A stretch of DNA of 64,000 nt from Mermis nigrescens (taxonomy: Eukaryota; Nematoda; Enoplea; Mermithida; Mermithidae): assembly GCA_036768485.1 (NCBI GenBank), contig JAVLUZ010000154.1, forward strand, positions 19,281,134-19,345,133. The letters are read 5' to 3'. The translations under genes were made by a program, and so were the position numbers. Positions 36,776 through 45,120 of the stretch are shown one piece after another (position 1 is the stretch's first letter; the number at the start of each line of letters is the position of its first letter). Below the pieces are notes generated by a model. That model ran no database searches and had not been told where the DNA came from. It saw nothing but the letters and a program-made list of their open reading frames with translations.

Positions 36776-37005
36776 GGGGTCACACAGACGGGCGTCAGCC
36801 ATCCACAACAACCAGCGGGGTCACATAGACTGGCACTGGCCACTTGCCTGCCTCCGAGAACTAACGTGGTCACATAGGCCAACATTGGACTCTACAGTGC
36901 AACCAAGGAGGTCATATAGACCGGCGTTGGCTGCACGTCCGGAAGAACCTGTCGTGATGAGGTCACAGAGTCCTATACACCGACCGCCTGCCGGGCCGAG
37001 GACCA
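36776..37005. repeat. GC-rich minisatellite, period about 41-51 bp
   Basis: Words of the form G.GGTCACATAGAC.GGC recur at about 36776, 36817, 36866, 36908 and 36959, each followed by a CC/TGG-rich spacer. The patch is far more GC-rich than its surroundings. Opposing open frames here come from the repetition. Confidence 0.75.
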
Positions 37006-37156
37006 ACAATCTTATTGGACCTCCGGACCAAAGCCAACCCCTGCAGTGGACCTCGGCCGAACTGCTGCCGAAGTGTACGCAATATAAATTCATTTTTCAA
37101 CGTGAATTCTCTAGTTTTCAGAAATTTCAATTTTTTGTTTTAAAGTTTTATCTACA

Positions 37157-38340
37157 TTTTTTTGAATTTTTACACTCAAAAATAGTTTTCTCGCGTTGAA
37201 AAAAATATCCCCGTAATCCTTACTATACGCTGCATCTTTCTGTGAAAAAATTATTCGAAAAGAATTTTTTGGTAATTTTATGTTAATTCATGCAAATTTA
37301 TGCTCATTTTTACGAATTTTTAAATATTCTTGTTTTTAGTCAGTTTTTGAATTTGTTCACCTTGAAATTATGTTCTTGCATCAAAAAAAATATCCCCGTA
37401 TTACTCACAACACGCCTCATCTTTCTGTGAAATATTATTTCAAAAGAAAATTTTCTAGTGATTTTATATCAATTTATGCTTATTTTTACAAATATTTAAT
37501 TATTCTTGTTTTCAGTCAGATTTTTTGAATTTTTATAATCGAAAATCGTTTTGTTTGCGTCGAAAAAAATATTCCCGTATTACTCACAACACGCCGCATC
37601 TTTCTGTGAAATATTATTTGAAAAGAAAATTTCTTGGTAATTTTATAGCAATTTATGCTTATTTTTACAAATTTTTAATTATTCTTGTTTTTAGTCAGAT
37701 TTTTTGAATTTGTTCACTCGAAAATTGGGTTCTTGCGTTGAGAAAATATTGTTGTATTTGTTACGATATACTGCGTCTTTCTGTGTGAAAATTATTCAAC
37801 AAGAAAATTTTTAGTGATTTTATGTCAATTTATGCTTATTTTTACGAATTTTTAATTATTCTTGTTTTTCATCAGACTTTTTAAATTTGTTCACTCTGAA
37901 ATCATGATCTTCCGTCGAAAAAAATATTCCCGTATTACTCACAACACACTGTATCTTTCTGTGAAATATTATTTGAAAAGAAAATTTCTTGGTAATTTTA
38001 TATCAATTTATGCTTATTTTTACGAATTTTTAATTATTCTTGTTTTTAGTCAGATATCTGAAAATTGGGTTCTTGCATCAAAAAAATATTGTTGTATTTG
38101 TTACAATATACTGTGTCGAGAAAATTATTTGACAAGAAAATTTTTTATGCTAATTTATGCTGATTTTTACGAATTTTTAAATCTTTTATTAGCGCATAAA
38201 AATAATTATTTTAAGGTTATTTACAATATACCGCATCGTTCTGTGAAAAAGTTCCTAAAAAGAACTTTTATTTGCCAATTTTCACGAATTTGCGAATATT
38301 TCTATTTTTCGCTAAATTTTTTCATTAGCGCATAAGGCAG
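37157..38340. repeat. 177-bp tandem array, 6-7 units
   Basis: The anchor CAGATTTTTTGAATTTGTTCAC returns at about 37341, 37517, 37696, 37873 and 38051 (steps 176-179), with weaker first and last units. Each unit contains ATATTCCCGTATTACTCAC and TTATGCTTATTTTTACGAAT. The 157-codon frame at 37862-38335 runs through the array because the period is close to a multiple of three. Confidence 0.92.
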
Positions 38341-38421
38341 CTATGTTTTGTTGTCAAAAAAATTACTTTAAACTACTAACTTATGTTTTTCTTTTGAAAA
38401 ACTCGCGATTGGTCGAAAAGT

Positions 38422-38429
38422 TATAAATA
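38422..38429 (+). promoter_or_regulatory. TATA-box-like sequence
   Basis: TATAAATA lies about 40 bases upstream of the ATG at 38469, a plausible core-promoter distance. A weak cue in AT-rich DNA. Confidence 0.3.
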
Positions 38430-38468
38430 TACACATGTTTAGTTCTTAGATAAGATAAAACAATAATC

Positions 38469-38630
38469 ATGGCTTTGTTAATATCTCTCATTATGCTACT
38501 ATCTTTAGATCACACTAAAAGCTACGATAATGAAAGCCTATGTCTGGAACATCTAACGAATGCGACGAGAAGAGTTCGATCCCTATTTGCTCAAAAATCA
38601 GTAGTAACTGCCATAACCCTAGCTGGCTAA
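38469..38630 (+). CDS. small ORF with signal-peptide-like start (53 aa)
   Basis: ATG at 38469, stop TAA at 38628-38630. The product begins MALLISLIMLLSLDHTKSYD: a short start, a hydrophobic core and small/polar residues where signal peptidase could cut. An NES/NAT-containing polar segment with one cysteine follows. A TATA-like box sits just upstream. GTAGTAAC at 38611 could be a splice donor, so this might be the first exon of a secreted-protein gene. No family recognised; chance is possible. Confidence 0.3.
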   Translation: MALLISLIMLLSLDHTKSYDNESLCLEHLTNATRRVRSLFAQKSVVTAITLAG

Positions 38631-39667
38631 ACCCTAGCTGGCAAACGACCTTAGCTGACATCAGACGGGGAGTGCATAAGCATATACCTAGCCTTTATAC
38701 GTAATACAAGTAGCGTTACGTATGCACACGCGCCTATCTGCATATGTATAAGCACCCTGGGGACAATAAGAACTCATGTGCACGAGTACCCTGGGGGATT
38801 GTGCCTACACTAGGAAAGCATGTGCATAAGCACCTTGGGTGATTGTATGCATAAAGTAGGATGGTACCTATGGTATAAACTTGCATACTCTAGGGGGTCT
38901 ATATACTTATGTACACGCCGTATTGTACCTAGTATGTTAGCTGCACTTACTGTCGATTTAGTGGCTAATTAGCGATCACTCGCGGCAAAGCTGCAACCTA
39001 TTGTACCTACACATCCAAAAACCTATTTCTCGTGGCCGGAAACTTTTCATAATCTGTTTCACTTATCTGAGAACTTTTCACTAAATTTAACCTGCGTGAA
39101 TTTGACTATGAAATAATTCAAAATTTGGATGCAGCTTCATATGACAAAAAAAACAAATATTTTTCGCATACTAAATGTTTAAAAATCGTAATTTTTAAAT
39201 GAATTATTATGTTTTAAAAAATTTAAAATAAATTAAGAATATGTTGAAAAAGGCAGATTATATGGATAAAATTATATTTCAATCGTTTGTACACAGAAAA
39301 CTTTAACTATTTTCGAATATTAATTTAAAAAATTTTATACTATTGCCTTGACAAAAGATAATTTTGCCATCATACATTGGCAACGGCTTAATTATGGGCC
39401 CTTAGTGGGTCTAATAAAGGAGGATGAAAAACCAGCACAATATCAATGAAAAGATGAACATAGTGTAGTATGCAAGCTTTACTATTCAAAACATTATACT
39501 TTTATTTTACTACAGTTAAAACGCATTATTTTGAAAAACCTCATTATAAAAGATGTAAATTTATGAAGTAAAAATAATACCATTTTAGAAAATTACCAAA
39601 AAATACACAAAATATAAAAAACGATAGTTGTACCAATATTTGAAAAAACAAATGAAAAAACAAAAAA
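38631..39667. other. non-coding interval with short imperfect repeats
   Basis: AACCCTAGCTGGC is repeated at 38614-38646. CAT.TG.A..AG.ACC.TGGG.GATTGT is repeated three times between about 38741 and 38860. The rest is AT-rich without recognisable genes. Confidence 0.5.
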
Positions 39668-39974
39668 TTTTATCAAGACTTTAGACTCTTAACAAAGTCG
39701 TCAATTATTTGATTTTTAGCTGTTGTCTTCCTTCAATCGACAGGCTGGCAAATATAGAACGTATGTAATCATCTGAAATGTCGTTTTTGGCTACTTCGGA
39801 AGCGATTTCGGTTGCGAAACACCAAAAGCCGTTTTTTCATCTTTCCAACCAAGTTGTTTTCTCTGTTAAACAATTTTGCAGTTGCTTTGTACAAATCTTT
39901 CGTTTCGGTCGAAAATTTAGACCAAAAAGGGTCCGCAGAATTGGCCTTTTTTTGTCCGGCGATTTTGCCTAGAA
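39661..39974 (-). pseudogene. decayed exon, possible BESS-like C-terminus
   Basis: On the minus strand, TTTTTGATTCAG precedes base 39974 as an acceptor. The frame reads FLGKIAGQKKANSADPFWSK and continues to about 39835, where it shifts by one base in an A run. The next frame gives NGFWCFATEIASEVAKNDIS, then DDYIRSIFASL, and a further shift near 39690 reaches a stop near 39661. The end (DDYIRSIF.SL......) recalls the BESS motif of MADF-BESS nuclear proteins, by loose resemblance only. Could be a pseudogene or an exon with assembly errors. Confidence 0.4.
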
Positions 39975-40078
39975 ACTGAATCAAAAATAATATAATTCAC
40001 ATTAAATTCATCAATATAAGTTCTGAATTAAATTGAAATCCTTATCACCAAATTGAACAAAAAATTAAATAATAAAGG

Positions 40079-41216
40079 TGTCACGGAAGAGTAAAACAGT
40101 TTTCTCAGAAATAGTTATATTTAATAGTTTTCAGTGGATACTTATCATCACACCTGGGCGTGTGGGGGTTTAGGGGGTATGCACCCCCCCCCCCAGAAAA
40201 ACCAAAATACCCCCCCCCCAGAAATCAAAATACCCCCCAGAATTCAATTTTTGAAAATTTTTTTCGTTTTTTTCGCAATTTTTTGATGCCAATGGATAGT
40301 GCTTGATGAGAGAAACATCGAAAAATGGTGTTTTTATCGCCATACCACCATTTTTAAGGCCATTTTTCGACCTTCAAAAAATTCTTGCACCCCCCGAGAA
40401 TTTTCTTGCTGCCCACGTATGGTTATCATGCGTTTATCAAAATACTATGTATAATTGCTAGGTACAAAGTCCGTTTCTTCTTTCAATGTTAGAATTCTTC
40501 CGTGATTACTTATGTACATTTATTTTCCCCCAGACTTTATTTACTCTCAAAGATTTTAAAGCAATGTGTTTGACCCTTATTATTTGATGATCAAACATGA
40601 CCTAACTTGATTGAAAAGCGATTCTAGTCAACAAATGTAGCATCTCCAATGCTAAACTTCTGGCCCAAACCGGAAAAATCCGAATAATAGCTTACAAATT
40701 CCCCAAGCTTATTTACTCTTAAAGTTACCTAAAATGGGTCATTTTACTCAAACTTGACTCCGAATAAATTCAAAATATTTACCTTTCCAAATATGTAAAA
40801 TTCATTACATGTAGAAAGTACGCAGGGTCGTAAAAGTCAGAAGAATCATACTAGCTAATAGATTAGCTAAACACGACAAAGATGAATTGACCAATAAGAG
40901 TTGAGGTAAACAAGCCTAGCCCCACCCACAAAATTGGTAAATAAAAGTGATAAGCACCATGGCGAAGGGTCTTTTTTCCTCTGTAGCTCGGAGTCGAAGA
41001 GTTAGTTGATAGTTTTCTGACCTCGGCTGTACAGTTGTTCGTGTTCGCGTCTTATTAATATATTTTTAACTGATTTTATTCCGAGACTTACCTACGCGGA
41101 TTGTCACCTCGACTAGTACGTACTGTTCTATAATATTATTGTGTATAATATTAGCTGATTATTAGTAAGTAATAAAAATAGTTGAATAAGCTAACGACGT
41201 ACTAGGTTACCGTGAC
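40079..41216 (+). repeat. 5' LTR of gypsy element G1
   Basis: Starts TGTCACGGAAGAG and ends GTTACCGTGACA, an 8-bp terminal inverted repeat. It matches the 3' LTR (50645-51504) almost base for base except for a 273-bp hAT-type insertion at 40149-40421 and one or two small indels. TATA-like and transcription signals probably lie in the AT-rich centre but are not assigned. Confidence 0.95.
40149..40421. mobile_element. hAT-type MITE, family F3 copy inserted in the 5' LTR
   Basis: Starts CACACCTGGGCGTG and ends TGCCCACGTATG. Flanks CTTATCAT (40141-40148) and GTTATCAT (40422-40429) match 7 of 8. The 3' LTR shows the empty site (CTTATCAC), so the insertion happened after the LTR element arrived. 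Confidence 0.95.
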
Positions 41217-41219
41217 ATT

Positions 41220-41237
41220 TTGGTAGCACGAGTGGGG
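41220..41237 (+). promoter_or_regulatory. probable primer-binding site of G1
   Basis: TGGTAGCACGAGTGGGG begins a few bases after the LTR end. It is complementary to a tRNA 3' end with terminal CCA and a T-arm-like CCCACTCG. The tRNA is not identified. Confidence 0.6.
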
Positions 41238-41421
41238 TGCTGCTGTTTTCTATGTTCTGGAGTGCAAAGATCCTGGATACGAGAAGCGAATTTTCTTAAA
41301 AGTTTCCGATAATTATTACAATTTGTTTCTGTTCACTAACATCTGCTTTGAAAATTACGTAGTTTGAATTTTTCTGCTAGTTAACAGCAAAAAAAATTGA
41401 TTGAACAAAATATTGATTTCG

Positions 41422-41635
41422 GTGTTAAGAATAATTTAACACTAAGCTTATTAGGCTAGGCGTAGATAGGACGTTCAACAAACGTGAAGCTGCGATAAGC
41501 CAATAAGGAATACTCTGTGCTAGGCGTAGATTAGACGAATTTTACCGTGAAGCTACGATAAGCCAGTGGGGAAAAATAAAAATAATTGACTGGGCGTAGA
41601 TTAGGCGACAAAAGTTCGTGAAGCTACGATAAGTC
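41422..41635 (+). promoter_or_regulatory. leader RNA structures: one 7-bp hairpin and three repeated covarying hairpins
   Basis: GTGTTAA...TTAACAC pairs at 41422-41443. Then three related units follow at 41454-41501, 41519-41563 and 41588-41635. Each folds as an outer stem, a 3-base internal loop (AGG or GGG opposite ATA), an inner stem CGTAG/CTACG and an apical stem-loop. The outer stem changes in step on both sides: GGCT/AGCC, GCT/AGC, GACT/AGTC. Unit 1 has CTGCG opposite CGTAG, a G-U pair. The position between primer site and gag suits a packaging, dimerisation or translation signal; that role is inference. Confidence 0.7.
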
Positions 41636-41732
41636 AATTAGAAATTTAACGAATTTTTCGTAATTTTTACGTGAGATCCTTGTTTGCTGTCCAACGGTGG
41701 CCAACGTTTGCTCAGCAACGAGTCTCGTTTAA

Positions 41733-43862
41733 AAGCAAAACGGGAATAGTGAAAAACATCCGACTAATTGTAATAAGAGGTTGAATTTTTTCTTTTCAAA
41801 AATAAACAAAATTGATAATTCAAAGAAGAATAGTTCAGATACTGAGGAAAAAGACGAAACTAGTAGTGAAACATCTGAAGGAAATACGTTTTCTCAAGAG
41901 CATTTCGAAAATATTGAGGAAAGTCTAAACGCGCAGCAAAGACTGCTTGACTCTATTTTTCGCTCGAATTCGTTTACACCAAGACATATTCAAAAGTGTA
42001 GCACTCCGAAAGGATCTTTGCTCCAACACACGGATAGTAGCCCCTCAACGAGCATCCTAGAGAAGACACAAGTACGTACTGAATCAGATCAGCCTGTTTT
42101 TAATCAAGATATTGTGGATCGTTTTAAACAATTTTTGCCATTTAAATCTCGAAAAATTGTTACGCGTAAAATGGCTAAGGATCCAGAAGAGTTAGAGTTA
42201 ACATTAAGACGAGCATTTGAAGGTTTTGGAGAGCCTCTTATCCAGGGACTCCAGGAAATTAAGGATTCTATACATGGAAATGATACTTCAAGCTCACTTT
42301 TGCGATTAGGAACGATGATAAGCAGTCGCCCTCCTAAACCATTTTCGGGCACTTTCGGAGAATCATTTGAAGAATGGTATGAAAAATTCAAAAAATATAT
42401 GACTTTGCAAGGGAGTGCGAATATGTCGTCTGAATACAAAACCGCTCTTTTGGAAAATAGTTTAACTGGACCTGCCCTTGCGACCCTGACCAGCGCCCAA
42501 AAGGGTTTACGAGAAACAAGTTTTGACGATTTAATTGATCACATGCGTATTATGTACCCGGAGGGTAAGGATTCTGACGTATTCCAACAATTAATTTATG
42601 ACGCAAAGCAAAAGAGAAATGAGACCGTTTTAGAGTTTTCGGAACGTTTGAAAAGAATGGCTCGTTCAGCTTATCCACAGTTAAATGCGAAAAACCAAGA
42701 GGCTATAATTAAACCTATTTTTATTCACGGACTTTTGCCAAAAATTTATGAGGCTGTAAAATATCAGGATTTCGCTAATCTTGCTGAGGTAGTAAAAAGG
42801 GCAACTTTTGCTGAGCAACAAATATTTAGGGAGACGATTCAAGAATACCCCAGTCCCGCTAGTTTAGATAATATGCCTTATAATCTATCTGTATTACTCA
42901 ATTCTGACAGGAAAATGAATAACGAACTCAAGGAATTGAAGTCGATGGTATCAGAGGTATTAGAAAATCGACGCTCATGTCAGACATGTGGCCGAAGCAA
43001 CCACGCCACCAGCGATTGTCGCTACGGTTCTGGAGTCTGCCACGTTTGTCGCCGTCCGGGGCATTATGCCCGAAATTGTCATTCGGGATTAGGTAATGCA
43101 AGACATCAAGAAAGTACTTTAGACAATCGTTACGGTGCACCAAGAAGTAATAATGAACGAAATAATTATAGAAATAATAATTATAATGAAAACACTCGAC
43201 AAATAGATAGGAATGTCAGAACTTTTAATAAACCAAGTAATAATACATACGATTTTGCTGGCAGGAGAAATAGGAGTTTTTCCCCCGCACGAAATACGGT
43301 TTCAAATGTTCCAAATACTGAAAAGAAAATTGTGCGTTTTCAAGCGAGCCCCAGTAACAGGCAAATAAATTCAAACAATAATGATTTTGAAAAGGGGGAC
43401 AACCCTGAATTCAACTGTGAAGTTTTCCCTTTTTCGGATATTGATGACGAAGCACTCCTCCCTAGAATATGTGAAGAAAGGCACGTAAATACTATATTTT
43501 TGCCCCCCTCTCCAGAGATCGAAATCGACCCAACGTTCGAGATTAAATGCGACGGTTTCACGCCCGGAAGTTTCGGACCGATGTCCGGCTGGCGCGGAGA
43601 AAAAGCGATGCTCGACTCGCTTCAAATACAACCGGACAACGATACTTTGGAAGCAGTCAGCCCAGCTGCTAGTCCGCCATGCGTCATTTTACCCCGGGAA
43701 AGGGATCAATGGGTCCCGTCAGAAATCAAGCAAGAAAACGAAGTCGACCCCCCGCAATATTACGTTTATGAATACTACGAAAATTGGGCAGATTTTGGAA
43801 ATAAAAGTCCTGATTACCGCATCCAGTCGTCTTTTCCTTTAAGCATAAAAAATTTAATATAA
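41733..43862 (+). CDS. gag: G1 Gag (capsid-nucleocapsid polyprotein)
   Basis: Frame open from 41733 to TAA at 43860-43862. The first ATG in this frame is at 42171 (MAKDPEELELTLRRAF), yet the acidic, Ser-rich stretch before it looks coding. Either translation starts at a non-ATG codon, the start was lost to an indel, or a leader exon is joined. A capsid-like part includes PPKPFSGTFGESFEEWYEKF, a gypsy gag pattern. Two CCHC zinc knuckles follow: CQTCGRSNHATSDC (about 42977) and CHVCRRPGHYARNC (about 43039). Then come an Asn/Arg-rich tail and an unusual acidic, Pro-rich C-terminus of about 150 residues. Gag packages RNA and forms the particle. It overlaps the next frame at a putative -1 slip site. 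Confidence 0.88.
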   Translation, partial: KQNGNSEKHPTNCNKRLNFFFSKINKIDNSKKNSSDTEEKDETSSETSEGNTFSQEHFENIEESLNAQQRLLDSIFRSNSFTPRHIQKCSTPKGSLLQHTDSSPSTSILEKTQVRTESDQPVFNQDIVDRFKQFLPFKSRKIVTRKMAKDPEELELTLRRAFEGFGEPLIQGLQEIKDSIHGNDTSSSLLRLGTMISSRPPKPFSGTFGESFEEWYEKFKKYMTLQGSANMSSEYKTALLENSLTGPALATLTSAQKGLRETSFDDLIDHMRIMYPEGKDSDVFQQLIYDAKQKRNETVLEFSERLKRMARSAYPQLNAKNQEAIIKPIFIHGLLPKIYEAVKYQDFANLAEVVKRATFAEQQIFRETIQEYPSPASLDNMPYNLSVLLNSDRKMNNELKELKSMVSEVLENRRSCQTCGRSNHATSDCRYGSGVCHVCRRPGHYARNCHSGLGNARHQESTLDNRYGAPRSNNERNNYRNNNYNENTRQIDRNVRTFNKPSNNTYDFAGRRNRSFSPARNTVSNVPNTEKKIVRFQASPSNRQINSNNNDFEKGDNPEFNCEVFPFSDIDDEALLPRICEERHVNTIFLPPSPEIEIDPTFEIKCDGFTPGSFGPMSGWRGEKAMLDSLQIQPDNDTLEAVSPAASPPCVILPRERDQWVPSEIKQENEVDPPQYYVYEYYENWADFGNKSPDYRIQSSFPLSIKNLI
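43847..43853 (+). promoter_or_regulatory. putative -1 ribosomal frameshift site A AAA AAT
   Basis: The heptamer A AAA AAT is in the correct register with gag, three codons before its stop. Slipping -1 enters the frame that stays open to 47362. No clear downstream pseudoknot was identified. Confidence 0.45.
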
Positions 43863-45070
43863 ATGAGTATATTGAAGCTCAACGGAACAACTTAAGTTCC
43901 CCCGATGCTAATATTCCAGGGCAAAACCGTTTTCCGGCCAACAGCGCCCGGCCTTTACTCGCACAAATGGTTGAATCACCGTGCACGTGTGTGTTATGCC
44001 CCGTACACAGCGAAGATCGTCCACGTTCAGCGTCGCCTTGGTTGCGTTCTCGACCACAAGGAATAAAGCGTCGTCGCGCCGATGATGAAGCGTCGACAAA
44101 CGGCAAGGATGATTTGGATGGTGGGAAAAAGCCCCGCACGAGTGGAACGAGCCGTTGGGACCGCGAGCCGCAGGGAGGTGAGCGATTTCTAATATTTTTA
44201 TTTAAAATATTTATTCTGATAGCAAATTGTTTCGTAAATAACCCAGAAAATTCATTAAAAATCAATATCTATAAGTTTTCATTTTTAAGCAAAAATTATC
44301 TAATAATAACGTTCATAAATCTTTATGTCTGTTGGATATATCTTTCTTACAAACTATATATACTTATCTCTTTAAGATATTTGCTTCATATTCAAGCATA
44401 TTGTAAAACATTGAAGCTTAAATGTCTCAAATTAACCACGATTCATTCTTTAATATCTGAATTTTTGTACGTTTGCATGCATGCAATAGTATCGCATGAA
44501 ATTTTATTGATTTCACGGTATTATTTACTTACATTTATAAGTTTTTCAAGAAAAACTCGTAAATTAAAGACGGTGATCTATTCAAAATTATCGTGCATGA
44601 TCGATTTGTTAGTCTCTTACGTGATACTGAATCTATCATTATTTTTGGAAAATTATGAAAAGAAAAATAAGGAAAGCTTAAGAGTTGACGCCATCTCTTT
44701 CCAATGTTGTGGAGAATTTGTCAAAAATAACAAAAAGCAAGTCGATAAAGACACTAGAATGCATTTCAGTACGATTAAAAATCGTAAACAAATAAAGTGG
44801 GCAATGTTATTCCTAGGATGTATTTTTGAAAAAGCGAATTACAAAGAATTTTTGCAGAAAGTTCCGACGACGAAAAAGTGTGAAGACGATGAAAGTGAAA
44901 CGGCGAAAATTAAAAGGAGCAGCGTGATTAAAGTGATTTATGACTTCCATTTATCATTGATTAAGCGATATTATAAGTATATAATCTCAGTGCTGCCATA
45001 TTCATATTTAATCTCAATGCAAAGTTCTTATTTACTCTCAGTGATGCGACGTTTGAATTTGATTTCAGTT
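43854..45070 (+). CDS. G1 open frame between gag and the glycoprotein, unknown
   Basis: The -1 frame relative to gag is open through this whole stretch and into the glycoprotein. The first ATG is at 43967, followed by an Arg/Lys-rich, basic section (GIKRRRADDEAS, GGKKPRTSG). From about 44180 the translation becomes Ile/Leu/Tyr-rich with several hydrophobic runs, then Lys/Glu-rich (44650-44940). A strong GTGAGC splice-donor-like site at 44178 and TCAG acceptors near 45043 and 45068 would remove most of it. Staying open for about 300 codons in such AT-rich DNA argues against chance. It could be a retained intron kept open, a leader or a novel domain. Confidence 0.5.
44178..44183 (+). promoter_or_regulatory. 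putative splice donor for a glycoprotein mRNA
   Basis: GGAG|GTGAGC is a near-ideal insect 5' splice site just before the AT-rich stretch. Candidate acceptors (TCTCAG near 45042, ATTTCAG ending 45068) directly precede in-frame ATGs of the signal-peptide region. Confidence 0.4.
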
Positions 45071-45120
45071 ATGCGACGTTTATATTCAATCTTAATGGCA
45101 CAGCGTTTATATTTAATCAT
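44985..45120 (+). repeat. about 27-30-nt tandem units with CAG-ATG words before the glycoprotein
   Basis: Units such as CTCTCAGTGATGCGACGTTT and ATTTCAGTTATGCGACGTTT, flanked by weaker ones (ATCTCAGTGCTGCC, ATCTTAATGGCACAGCGTTT), repeat in frame. Each pairs an acceptor-like CAG with an ATG followed by Arg-Arg-Leu or similar. Confidence 0.6.

Noticed and set aside
44178..45068. Treating this stretch simply as a non-coding intron
   Set aside because: Splice-like signals are present, but the frame is open throughout in AT-rich DNA, so I kept it as an unresolved coding segment.
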